The position numbers were made by a program, and so were the translations under genes. From Bacteroidaceae bacterium (lineage in GTDB: Bacteria > Bacteroidota > Bacteroidia > Bacteroidales > Bacteroidaceae), in NCBI GenBank assembly GCA_017534535.1, contig JAFXVZ010000020.1:1-40100 (forward strand): 40,100 bases of DNA, given 5' to 3'. This document shows, piece after piece, positions 27,260-35,498 of the stretch. Each line of letters opens with the position of its first letter. Position 1 is the stretch's first letter. The notes beneath the pieces were generated by a model. The model did no database searches, was not told the DNA's origin, and was given only the letters and a program-made list of their open reading frames with translations.

Positions 27260-28635
27260 TTTACATCCAGATGCATTACAAACGGATTGGCTTTGGTGTC
27301 AGGCTTCCACTCGCCATCCACATTCTTGCCGTTAGGGTTGCCATACTTGGCAAAGTTGGTCCAATAATCCATCATGCGGTCAGCCAGCTCATAGTCAGCT
27401 GCTGTGAAAGGACGACGACTATTCTTCAGCGTCTTGAAGATAAACCACAGTTCAGATGAGTGGTAAGCAGTATTTGGCTCACCAGGCAATCTGCGGTCGA
27501 AACGGTAAGCATATACAGGATTCTTACTTTGTGTCTCACGCAAGAATGCAAATTGGTCAATACCCTCACCCATAGTAGGCATCATATCGTCAAGGGTAGA
27601 ACCCAACATATAAGGTACGTCAGCGATGGTGTTGTCTGTTGCAGCTTCAGTAAAGCTCTTACCCAGCAATCTGCCATCGATATGAGGAGTGAAAGGCAGT
27701 CCCTGTACTTTACCAGTGGCCATAAATGCACCAAAAGCAGCATTCAGCTGTTCAGGTGTAGCGGCACGCATCGCCTCCAAGGTAGTCAGACCAGCAGCAT
27801 CCATCATCTCCTTGCCAATGTTCTCTGCTACATCCTGTGCAGGAGCAGGAATCACTTCACCCAAGCCACCTATGCTCTGGATGATAGCTCTGCTCACCAA
27901 TTTCTTCGATTCATTAGATGTAACCAGGTTCTTGATGCTGGCAGCACCCGCGCTCTGTCCGAATATCATGATGTTATCTGGGTCACCGCCAAATTGGGCA
28001 ATGTTCTTGTGCACCCACTTCAAAGCAGCCACCTGATCCCAAGTGCCATAGTTGCCTGACACCCCGTCAACATCTTCCTTTGCCAATAGCGGGTGAGACA
28101 GGAAGCCCATTATGCCCAAACGATAGTTGATGGTAACTAAAATCACACCACGGGTAGCCCATGCATCGCCATCCATTGTGATTTCATGTCCCCATCCGCC
28201 CATATAGGCACCACCATGCACCCAGAATGCTACAGGCAGCTTGGCATCTGTCTTACCTACGGTCTGAGCAGGAGCCCAGATGTTTAAATACAGACAATCT
28301 TCGCTACGTGCTGGGTCGCCACCAAAATAAAACTCTTCAGTGTAGAAATCACCAGGATTATGGTCCGACTGCAATGACGCATTACCCCACTTGTCTGCCA
28401 CTTTTACACCTTCCCATGCCACGACTGGCTGAGGACGTTTCCAGCGAAGGTCACCAACTGGAGGTGCAGCATATGGGATGCCTTTATACACCATCACGTT
28501 GGTAGAATCGGTTAATACTCCCTGAATCTGACCACCCTCAATGGTCAACACAGGATTTTCATCTGCTTGCTTTTCAGCTGTACAAGCCATCATCAAGGCA
28601 GCAACAGCTAAGCCCCAAAAACTTTTTAACTTCAT
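27256..28635 (-). CDS. Type-B carboxylesterase lipoprotein
   Basis: Alpha/beta-hydrolase of the carboxylesterase/cholinesterase family, anchored by a lipobox MMAC (Cys18). The oxyanion-hole segment VHGGAYMGG and the nucleophile elbow IFGQSAGAAS (Ser228) are intact. An AYHSSELWFIF segment near residue 390 supplies the probable catalytic His. At 459 residues it is somewhat shorter than the usual 500-550, apparently in the lid and helical region. Substrates are probably acetyl or acyl esters on glycans, judged by coupling to the GH95 fucosidase. No TAnnTTTG box is seen in the 126 bases upstream, so it may depend on the upstream PepSY-like gene transcript. Confidence 0.9.
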   Translation of the reverse strand: MKLKSFWGLAVAALMMACTAEKQADENPVLTIEGGQIQGVLTDSTNVMVYKGIPYAAPPVGDLRWKRPQPVVAWEGVKVADKWGNASLQSDHNPGDFYTEEFYFGGDPARSEDCLYLNIWAPAQTVGKTDAKLPVAFWVHGGAYMGGWGHEITMDGDAWATRGVILVTINYRLGIMGFLSHPLLAKEDVDGVSGNYGTWDQVAALKWVHKNIAQFGGDPDNIMIFGQSAGAASIKNLVTSNESKKLVSRAIIQSIGGLGEVIPAPAQDVAENIGKEMMDAAGLTTLEAMRAATPEQLNAAFGAFMATGKVQGLPFTPHIDGRLLGKSFTEAATDNTIADVPYMLGSTLDDMMPTMGEGIDQFAFLRETQSKNPVYAYRFDRRLPGEPNTAYHSSELWFIFKTLKNSRRPFTAADYELADRMMDYWTNFAKYGNPNGKNVDGEWKPDTKANPFVMHLDVK

Positions 28636-28667
28636 AATACTATATTAATTTTTCAATGTTTATCCTT

Positions 28668-28788
28668 CATTATTCATTGTTCATTGTTATGCTTCGCATC
28701 AATTCTGTCGCGACTCGGCATAGTTCAAGCAAGCTTGCTCTGCCCTCACTGCTCCAGAAAGTCATTCTTCATTATTCATTATTCTACG
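28668..28788. repeat. Intergenic repeat element flanked by ATTCATT words
   Basis: ATTCATT-type words at 28668-28687 and 28770-28788 bracket about 75 bases that contain TCGCGACTCGGC and the 12-base perfect palindrome AGCAAGCTTGCT (28728-28739). The element starts inside the last codons of the PepSY-like gene and fills the gap to the esterase gene. It looks like a dispersed extragenic element; I can see only this one full copy in the window. Confidence 0.55.
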
Positions 28789-29700
28789 AGTAATTTTCAG
28801 CACTCCTATCAGCGATAGCAAGGAGCCCAATATCAGTACTACCCACATCACAGGTAACCAACGTTCAGGATGTTTGGCGAACAACTTGTATCGCAGCACG
28901 TTGAAAGCGTGGTTCCTCACATAGAGCCACTTGCTTGCCGAGTTGAAACTTTGATAAGCACCTGTGCGAGGATTTATATAATAGGTATGGTCATCTACCG
29001 TAGTCTTCCACACGGGCAAGGTGAGGTTACGATACAGATCCAGATAATAATCATCATAATCAGAAAGCAATGCTGTGCTTACACTATCTGCCTGACAATA
29101 TGCTCTTATAGCTTCTGAGGCCTCTTCCGCTGTGAGATAAAATGGTTTCACATAGGGTGTTGAGGCATTGATGTAAATGGGCTCTTCATGCCCACCCAAA
29201 CTGATGATATAGAGGGGGATGCTATCAAAACTGTTCCACTCGATGCGACTCACCTGCCCATCGTATCGGGCAATGATGCGACGATAATCCAACGCATATT
29301 TATCTAATGGCATGACACCAAAAAGCAGAGAATCCCGCCACTCCGTAAAGCTGGCAGGTGGTGCCACATACACAGGAGGCATTGTGTCTGTAATATGAGC
29401 AGGGATAGTCAGAGAATCCATCCCCCTCACCACATCATACAACGTATGCCCTTGGTAATTGTACACCACCAAGTCCTTTACCTTTGCTGAATCGGCAGGC
29501 AGACGGTCTTTTAGCAGCTTGTCAATCGAAGTCAAGCCACGAGGTAATGCATTCAGGTCTGCATAGCGGATGGGAGCCTCTTTCTGCAACATCGACTTGT
29601 AGCTCTCGTGCATCCAATAGCCGAAGCAAACCAAGAAGCAAATGCTGAGCAACAACCCCAGCCATCTGAACACTTGAATATGTACAGACTTTCCTTTCAT
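28762..29700 (-). CDS. PepSY-type membrane protein
   Basis: A 312-residue protein with an N-terminal membrane helix (about residues 11-30), a long periplasmic region and a C-terminal helix (about 285-303). The segment LPVWKTTVDDHTYYINPRTG followed by SKWLYVRNHAFNVLRY is typical of PepSY domains of the iron-uptake-associated membrane protein type. A function is not known; PepSY domains are linked to peptidase inhibition or reductase partners. Its last residues (MNNEE and stop) come from an ATTCATT repeat. The gene is probably first in the unit leading to the esterase, GH95 and VOC genes. Confidence 0.72.
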   Translation of the reverse strand: MKGKSVHIQVFRWLGLLLSICFLVCFGYWMHESYKSMLQKEAPIRYADLNALPRGLTSIDKLLKDRLPADSAKVKDLVVYNYQGHTLYDVVRGMDSLTIPAHITDTMPPVYVAPPASFTEWRDSLLFGVMPLDKYALDYRRIIARYDGQVSRIEWNSFDSIPLYIISLGGHEEPIYINASTPYVKPFYLTAEEASEAIRAYCQADSVSTALLSDYDDYYLDLYRNLTLPVWKTTVDDHTYYINPRTGAYQSFNSASKWLYVRNHAFNVLRYKLFAKHPERWLPVMWVVLILGSLLSLIGVLKITRRIMNNEE

Positions 29701-29704
29701 GCCA

Positions 29705-29737
29705 CAAAAATACTAATTTATTGATAGAAAAGCCAAA
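29705..29737 (-). promoter_or_regulatory. Promoter candidate for the PepSY-like gene (possibly leaderless)
   Basis: On the minus strand TATTTTTG (complement of 29705-29712) matches TAnnTTTG, and TTTG (complement of 29734-29737) lies 21 bases upstream. The -7 box is only four bases from the ATG at 29700, so transcription would start at or next to the first codon. Confidence 0.5.
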
Positions 29738-29755
29738 TCTATCAAAATAAAGTAC

Positions 29756-29763
29756 TACATTTG
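29756..29763 (+). promoter_or_regulatory. -7 box of the GH43 gene
   Basis: TACATTTG matches TAnnTTTG and lies 31 bases before the GH43 start codon. No clear -33 element is seen. It is divergent from the PepSY-like promoter. Confidence 0.6.
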
Positions 29764-29794
29764 TGGCGTATATAAACTTATTAACACAGTAATT

Positions 29795-30946
29795 ATGAAA
29801 AAAAAGAACATTTTTCTTTGTTTTTGTGTAGCGTCTGTGCTCTTGCTCACGCTATCCATGTGCAAGAATAAACCATCTAATCCTCCCGTTCAGGTAAGCA
29901 ATCCTCTCTCCTTGACCGATGGCAAGCCCGTGGTGATGGGTGATCCCTTCATCCTGCATGCCAGCGATGGCAAGTTCTATGCATATGGCACCACTGAGGG
30001 CAATATGGACGGCTTCAATGTATATGTGAGTGACGACCTCACCAACTGGGCCCTTCACGGTCAGTGCTACAAGGCCGACCCTAACGGTTGGACTACCGAT
30101 TGCTTCTGGGCGCCTGAGGTATATGAGCGTAATGGAAAGTTCTATATGTTGTTCTCCTCTAACTGGAAAGAGAATCCCACCAACGAGGGCGAGATATTCC
30201 GCATTGGTGTGGCAGTGAGCGATAGTCCTACAGGTCCGTTCAAGGAACTTTCTGATAAACCCATCTTCGACCCGGGCTATCCCATCATCGATGCCAACCT
30301 CTACTTTGCCGACGATGGCAGGGTGTATCTTTACTACTCCCGTTGCTGCTACAAACATGCAGTGGAAAGTGAACTGGCTACCAAGATGAAATCTGATGGC
30401 AAGTACGATGAGATTGAAGAAAGCTGGATATATGGTGTAGAAATCAAACCCGACTTCAGTGGGGCTATTGGCGAGCCTGTTCAATTGCTCGTTCCACCTT
30501 ATGAACTTGGAGGCGTTCAAGAGTGGGAGAGCCGCAGCGCGATGGCAGGCGAGGCCAACCGCCGCTGGAACGAGGGCTCCTTCATCTTCAAGCATGGCGA
30601 CACCTATTACATCATGTATAGTGCCAATTTCTATGGTGGCCCTTATTACGCAGTAGGCTATGCCACAGGCAAATCACCTTTAGGCCCTTTCACCAAGGCA
30701 GCCAATAACCCCGTGTTAGAGCGTAATAACGACAAGGGTGGGGAGGTCTATTGCACAGGCCACAATATGGTGCTCACCATGCCTGATGGTACCCTCTATA
30801 CCGTCTATCACGGGCGTACTGAACGCACGGATGCCATTACTCATAATGGTCGTGTGATGTTTATCGACAAAATGGAGATACTGCCTAACGGAAAACTCGT
30901 GGTGCATGGTCCAACCACATCACCGCAGACTATTTCGGTAGAATAA
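29795..30946 (+). CDS. GH43 family glycoside hydrolase lipoprotein
   Basis: A five-bladed propeller glycosidase of 383 residues, family GH43 (arabinofuranosidase/xylosidase type). The signal sequence ends at LSMC (Cys23), so it is probably a lipoprotein. Catalytic residues by motif: base Asp50 in VVMGDPFIL, the pKa-tuning Asp166 in YPIIDANLYF, and acid Glu260 in RRWNEGSFIF. No accessory binding domain is present. The gene stands alone, with its own -7 box and a strong terminator after it. Arabinose or xylose removal from plant glycans is the likely role; the subfamily cannot be set by eye. Confidence 0.92.
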   Translation: MKKKNIFLCFCVASVLLLTLSMCKNKPSNPPVQVSNPLSLTDGKPVVMGDPFILHASDGKFYAYGTTEGNMDGFNVYVSDDLTNWALHGQCYKADPNGWTTDCFWAPEVYERNGKFYMLFSSNWKENPTNEGEIFRIGVAVSDSPTGPFKELSDKPIFDPGYPIIDANLYFADDGRVYLYYSRCCYKHAVESELATKMKSDGKYDEIEESWIYGVEIKPDFSGAIGEPVQLLVPPYELGGVQEWESRSAMAGEANRRWNEGSFIFKHGDTYYIMYSANFYGGPYYAVGYATGKSPLGPFTKAANNPVLERNNDKGGEVYCTGHNMVLTMPDGTLYTVYHGRTERTDAITHNGRVMFIDKMEILPNGKLVVHGPTTSPQTISVE

Positions 30947-30960
30947 TCATTACCCACCTA

Positions 30961-31000
30961 AAAGAATTATCCCCATCCAATAGGGTGGGGATAATTCTTT
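30961..31000. terminator. Bidirectional terminator between GH43 and the CMD-cupin gene
   Basis: A perfect 15-bp stem: AAAGAATTATCCCCA (30961-30975) with TGGGGATAATTCTTT (30986-31000), ten-base loop. It sits between two convergent genes and serves both. Confidence 0.94.
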
Positions 31001-31018
31001 ATATTATGTATTCAATCT

Positions 31019-32110
31019 TTACAACTTGTTGTAATCCTCATCACTCACAGGCTCCAGCCATTCATTGCTGGCACCTGGTTGAACATCCTTCTCATAGCCA
31101 ATGTGCTGGAACCAAGAATCCTTGGCAGCCCCATGCCAGTGTTTCACACCCTCAGGAATAGCGATGATAGTGCCTGGAGTCATAGGCACAGCTTCCTTGC
31201 CCCACTCTTGATACCAACCACGTCCAGCTACGCAAATCAGCACCTGCACAGCGCCATGATGGATGTGCCAATTGTTTCTGCATCCAGGCTCGAAGGTTAC
31301 ATTGTAGGCTCCACTATCTCCCAACATGGTAAGGTAACTCTGACCTTTGAAGTACTGCCCGAATGGATTGGGTTCACCCTTTGGCCATACGGAGAAATCT
31401 ATCGTCTGAACGGTCTGAGCTTTTTCGCCATATAATTGCGCCACAGCCTTCAAAGCCCTATTGGCAGTACCCTCGTCACCCAGTTCACTCAGTGTCAACA
31501 CATATCCGTGCATCTCATCCTGACTCATACCCATCTTCTGAGCACCTACCAAGTGTGCATTCAGTTGAGCTTCCAGTCCTTCAATGCTGGCAAGGGCACT
31601 GATGGTCACCAACTCACGCTCCTTGTGGGTCAGCAAATCATTGGCAAAGATATCGCCAAAAAGGTGGGCTTTCAGGTAATAGTCTATGGTCGGAGAGAAA
31701 GTGTTGGTATAGGGGCCGAACAACGAACTCTGCACCTCTGTCCCCTCACGCAAGGCATCATACCCCTCAGGTAGTGCAGAAGGCAAACGACCTTCCTCGC
31801 AAGCCAAGCCTTTAGCTTGGCGGTCAGCAATCACCCTTTGCAAAGCACTCAGTCCGTTCAGTGCCTTGGGGAATCCCATGTAGGCATACAGATGGCAGCT
31901 GATTTCCTTCAGTTCATTCTGGGTGAATCCAGCCTCAAAGGCCTTGTTGTAACTCGTCTCCAAATTCTTGATGTCGCCTCGAGCCACTTGCGAGGAGATG
32001 GCTGTGAGGCATTGCTGACGGGGTGTCAGCACATTCTGTGCGTTAGCGCCCATCGACAAAGTGATGGCAGCTGTTAATGCGGTTGCTTTCATTTTATTGA
32101 TAATCTCCAT
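31019..32110 (-). CDS. Exported double carboxymuconolactone-decarboxylase-like/cupin fusion
   Basis: A 363-residue exported protein with three domains. Two AhpD/CMD-like helical domains span about residues 27-105 and 145-225 (QNELKEISCHLYAYMGFPKAL; KERELVTISALASIEG). A C-terminal cupin spans about residues 255-340, with metal-binding HIHHGAVQVL and GVKHWHG. The signal peptide is MKATALTAAITLSMGANA. I place the start at 32110 (MEIINK). A longer frame begins at 32134, but that codon lies inside the predicted -7 box. CMD domains often have a Cys-x-x-Cys redox pair; here only single Cys residues occur. A role in quinone or aldehyde detoxification is possible but not shown. Confidence 0.87.
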   Translation of the reverse strand: MEIINKMKATALTAAITLSMGANAQNVLTPRQQCLTAISSQVARGDIKNLETSYNKAFEAGFTQNELKEISCHLYAYMGFPKALNGLSALQRVIADRQAKGLACEEGRLPSALPEGYDALREGTEVQSSLFGPYTNTFSPTIDYYLKAHLFGDIFANDLLTHKERELVTISALASIEGLEAQLNAHLVGAQKMGMSQDEMHGYVLTLSELGDEGTANRALKAVAQLYGEKAQTVQTIDFSVWPKGEPNPFGQYFKGQSYLTMLGDSGAYNVTFEPGCRNNWHIHHGAVQVLICVAGRGWYQEWGKEAVPMTPGTIIAIPEGVKHWHGAAKDSWFQHIGYEKDVQPGASNEWLEPVSDEDYNKL

Positions 32111-32131
32111 AACTTTATATTTTTGCCTTTG

Positions 32132-32139
32132 CAAAGATA
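32132..32139 (-). promoter_or_regulatory. -7 box of the CMD-cupin gene
   Basis: Minus strand TATCTTTG, a perfect TAnnTTTG match. It puts the transcription start near 32125 and so decides against the longer reading frame that begins at 32134. Confidence 0.75.
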
Positions 32140-32266
32140 GAGTTTTTGTCTGATTTTTTTTGACAAAATCACCATAAAAGCGAAGAAAAGGGAAGAAAAA
32201 CGAATGTTTTGTACGAATCGTTGAGTTGTTTGGACAAATCGTCGGGTCGTTTTGTACTCGATTGCC

Positions 32267-32274
32267 TATCTTTG
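32267..32274 (+). promoter_or_regulatory. -7 box of the hydrolase operon
   Basis: TATCTTTG, a perfect match; transcription would start near 32281. This excludes the upstream in-frame start at 32252 and supports the ATG at 32291 or later for the hydrolase. Confidence 0.75.
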
Positions 32275-32290
32275 CAGCATTGAATTTAAA

Positions 32291-33343
32291 ATGAAGATTA
32301 TGAAACGAATGAAGACATTGACATTAGCCTTAGCCCTATTGGGAAGTTTGGGATTACAGGCGCAAGATGGTTTGTTGAAAGAAACCATTGCCTATCGAGA
32401 CACCTTTAAAATGGATGTATATGTGAATCCTTCAGTGAAAGTGGATGGCAAGCGCCCCGTATTTATACATACCCATGGAGGTGGGTGGAACTCTGGTGAT
32501 CGTAAAATCAATGCGCAGACGGGCGTGTGGGCTGACATGCTGCGTGAGGGCATGGTCGTGGTGAGTATAGACTATCGCCAAGGGGTTGCCATGGCTCGTG
32601 CTGAGGGAAAGTTGAAGGACATGCCAGTGGTATCGGCCGACTCGAAAGAAGCTTTCGATGGTGAAGAAGTGTCTCCCATCATCCGTCAGTCCATCCTTTG
32701 GGGTGTGGAAGACCTTTATGATGCCACAACCTGCGTGCTGCAGCATGCAGATAGCTGGAATGCCAACCCGGAGTGTGTGATTCTGGGCGGAGGCAGTGCT
32801 GGTGCCATAGAGAGCCTCACTGCAGAATACTTGCAGAAGAATGCCGATCCATTGGCCTTGGCACATCTGCCGCAAGATTTCCAGTTCGCTGGTGTGATTG
32901 CTGCAGCAGGTGCCATCTGGGTGGACGGTGGTGACGTGCCAATATGGCAGCGGAAACCTTGTCCTATGATGTTCTTCCATGGCAGTGCCGACCGCACGGT
33001 CTATCCTCATCTGCTACACATCGATGCATTGAACAGCAGCTTTTCGGGACCTGAAATCATCATCCCAACGCTGCGTAATCAGCAAGTATCATATATGTAC
33101 TATGTAGGTGAGGGTTACGACCATGTGATGTCGGGCATACCCTTCGAGACTTATGGAAAAGATATGATGTCCTTCATCTATCGAGTAATATATAATAAGG
33201 AGAAGGTAGCCGTGAAGACCATCGAGGAAGACTATGAAGGCCCACGCAACTTGGTACGCTACTATACCGAGCTGATGGGTATCTCGAAGGAAGAGTTTCT
33301 GAAACGTGTACAACAATTAAATACTAAAAACAAAAACGAATGA
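32291..33343 (+). CDS. Exported alpha/beta-hydrolase, probable carbohydrate esterase
   Basis: A 350-residue alpha/beta hydrolase with signal peptide (LALALLGSLGLQAQ). The oxyanion segment HTHGGGWNSG, nucleophile elbow GGGSAGA (Ser169 from this start), acid in FHGSADRTV and His in GEGYDHVMSG complete a plausible triad. It resembles bacterial acetylesterase/lipase-type (HGGGW) hydrolases. Starts at 32300 and 32309 are also possible; the frame's first Met at 32252 lies upstream of the promoter box. It overlaps the pectinacetylesterase-like gene by four bases (ATGA). The substrate is inferred to be an acylated glycan. Confidence 0.87.
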   Translation: MKIMKRMKTLTLALALLGSLGLQAQDGLLKETIAYRDTFKMDVYVNPSVKVDGKRPVFIHTHGGGWNSGDRKINAQTGVWADMLREGMVVVSIDYRQGVAMARAEGKLKDMPVVSADSKEAFDGEEVSPIIRQSILWGVEDLYDATTCVLQHADSWNANPECVILGGGSAGAIESLTAEYLQKNADPLALAHLPQDFQFAGVIAAAGAIWVDGGDVPIWQRKPCPMMFFHGSADRTVYPHLLHIDALNSSFSGPEIIIPTLRNQQVSYMYYVGEGYDHVMSGIPFETYGKDMMSFIYRVIYNKEKVAVKTIEEDYEGPRNLVRYYTELMGISKEEFLKRVQQLNTKNKNE

Positions 33344-34491
33344 AAAAGTTGAAGAGGATTCTCGCCATTCTTGGCATTGCGCTGGTGGTGCTGGCTATTG
33401 CGGTCTATGTGGCATTGAAAATGACGTTTCTTGAGGAATTCCCTCAATTAATAGAGTCCCCCAAGCAGGGGAAATGGTATGAAGTAACACCCGATGGCCT
33501 TCTTTGTGCCAACGGAGACCCATATCATGCCGTATTCCGCAAAGGCAAGGAAAACAAATTGATAGTCTATTTCTTTGGCGGAGGCGTGAGCGTCGATAAA
33601 TATACTGCTGCACGGGGCTTTTCTGTGAGTGACGAGGGTTTCTACTCAGACAATGAAGATAATCTTGACTTTTATGCCCGCCTGGGTATCGGCAGTCAGA
33701 GTGAAGGAAATCCTTTCAAGGACTGGAGCATACTGGCTATGCCATACTCTACAGGCGATTTCCACTGCGGAACGGGAGACTTCCCTTATACCGACTTACA
33801 GGGGAAACCTGCGGTGCTGCATCATCATGGATATACCAATTTCAGTAAGGCTTTGGCAATGGTGGAACATCTGGTAGGAAACCCTGAGGCACTACTGGTG
33901 ACTGGCTTCAGTGCAGGTGGATTTGGCTCTGCCCTCATGGCCGATGAGGTCATCAGCCACTTTCCTAAAACACCTAATATCACCGTCTTTGTGGATAGTT
34001 CCGTGTTGCTCTACGAGCAGTGGGCAAAGGTAGCTCATGAGGTGTGGCAAGCACCAAAGGCCATAGCCGACAGGGTGGTGTCTGACAATATCACGCTCGA
34101 TTGTCTCAAGGCACTCAGACGTGAACGTGGCGATGCTGTGAAGATACTCTTTGGTTGCTCTGTACGCGACGAAGCCCTTTGCAATGTGCAGGTCTATTTT
34201 GACGAATGACACTACCGGGCTCTAACCCATAAGGATGGTGACCGCATGCAACAGGTAGTCAGGAGCATGGTGGAAGGACTGCAGGAAGGAGTGCCTGGCT
34301 GTGGCATCTTCATCTGGGATGATCTGAAGAGCGGAGGCGATGCCGCCTTGACAGCACACACCATCCTTCCTTCACCTTTTGAATTTCATAAGCCCAGAGG
34401 AGCGAACCCAAGTGTTAGGCAGTGGCTCATGGATGCAGTGAACGGCAACGTGTGTTCTTTTGGAGTGGAACTGGTAAATAAAACATATTGA
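33340..34491 (+). pseudogene. Pectinacetylesterase-like (Notum-type) protein interrupted by in-frame UGA
   Basis: One continuous frame of 383 codons with a TGA at codon 290 (34207-34209). The first part has an N-terminal membrane anchor, the YFFGGGVSVDKYTAARGF segment and the nucleophile elbow TGFSAGGFGSA (Ser191), typical of the pectinacetylesterase/Notum family. The part after the stop continues in the same frame (HYRALTHKDGDRMQQVV through GVELVNKTY) and looks like the missing C-terminal part. An upstream fragment of 289 residues would be made alone and probably lacks the catalytic His (inference). A single base change from TGG, CGA or GGA explains it. UGA readthrough (context UGAC) is the alternative; no convincing SECIS hairpin is seen. 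It is coupled to the hydrolase before it. Confidence 0.72.
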
Positions 34492-34496
34492 TTAGT

Positions 34497-35498
34497 ATGA
34501 AACGAGAATTGGTAATTTTGACAGCATTGGTGGCCTTGACATTTAGCAGCTGCCAACAGGCAGGGGAACAGGCGACTGCCCCTTCCGACTCTGTAGAGTT
34601 AGTAATGAACGCTGCTACCATAGGCACTGCAGCTAAGATGGAGCCTACAGAAGTACTTAAACTCTATGATGGACCTGCCCCTGGCACAGAGAGTTGGTCC
34701 CACCACGAAGCCCAGATTGGTGAAGCAGGCGAAGTACTCTTCAATGTGAGTGAGCCTACATTGGCTGTCTATCTGCCTGAGCCGGAAAAGGCTACGGGCT
34801 CTGCTATGCTGGTATGCCCAGGCGGAGGTTTTACCATCCTTTCCTATGTCAACGAGGGAACATTGGTGGCACAGGAACTCTGTAAGCGAGGTGTTGCAGC
34901 CTTCGTGTTGAAATACCGCACTACGCCAGTGACCGATGAAGAAGGAAAGATTACAGATAACCCTCAGCAGCTGGTTAAGACAATGACTTGGATCAATGAG
35001 GTGATACAAAATTCACAAACTGGCTTGGTGCAGGCTTGTCTGGATTTGGAATACAGCCATTTGGCTTTTGAGGATGCAGACCGTGCCATGAATCTGATTC
35101 GTGAGAATGCAGCCAAATGGGGCATCCGAACGGACAAGGTGGGCATCATGGGCTTCTCTGCAGGGGCCGTGACTTCGATGTATCAAGTGCTGCATCATAC
35201 TGAGAGCAGCAGACCCGACTTTGCCGGTATCGTCTATGGTGGCTGGACCAGTGATGTGGCCGCCCCAAAGGATGCCATGCCGCTCTTCCTCTGCTCACCA
35301 GTGAACGATGTTTTCCAACCAGAGGAGACCATCGATGTGTTTAAGGCTTGGCGTACAGCCAAGGTGCCTGTAGAACTGCATTACTATAGTGACAGCGTGC
35401 ATGGTTATGGGGCTATGCCTACTGGTAAGAGCAGTGACCTCTGGGTAGAGGAGATGTATCGGTTTATGCAGGATGCTGGCTTTGTTGAGCATCGCTAA
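34497..35498 (+). CDS. Alpha/beta-hydrolase lipoprotein, probable acyl esterase
   Basis: A 333-residue lipoprotein (lipobox FSSC, about Cys19) with the alpha/beta-hydrolase fold common in Bacteroidetes polysaccharide loci. The oxyanion segment is LVCPGGGFTILSY, the nucleophile elbow IMGFSAGAVTS, the acid lies in LCSPVNDVF and the His in SVHGYGA. The ATG at 34497 is chosen; a TTG three codons earlier is also in frame. It begins five bases after the preceding gene's stop, so it is third in an esterase operon. The last 35 bases overlap the 3' end of the convergent propeller-AraC gene. Confidence 0.88.
   Translation: MKRELVILTALVALTFSSCQQAGEQATAPSDSVELVMNAATIGTAAKMEPTEVLKLYDGPAPGTESWSHHEAQIGEAGEVLFNVSEPTLAVYLPEPEKATGSAMLVCPGGGFTILSYVNEGTLVAQELCKRGVAAFVLKYRTTPVTDEEGKITDNPQQLVKTMTWINEVIQNSQTGLVQACLDLEYSHLAFEDADRAMNLIRENAAKWGIRTDKVGIMGFSAGAVTSMYQVLHHTESSRPDFAGIVYGGWTSDVAAPKDAMPLFLCSPVNDVFQPEETIDVFKAWRTAKVPVELHYYSDSVHGYGAMPTGKSSDLWVEEMYRFMQDAGFVEHR

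Noticed and set aside
32111-32134. Longer N-terminus of the CMD-cupin protein
   Set aside because: Its first codon lies inside a perfect -7 promoter box, upstream of the expected transcription start.
34207-34250. Selenocysteine insertion at the in-frame UGA
   Set aside because: Only a weak five-pair stem can be drawn after the UGA, no convincing SECIS is seen, and no Cys or redox motif is expected there. A nonsense mutation is simpler.
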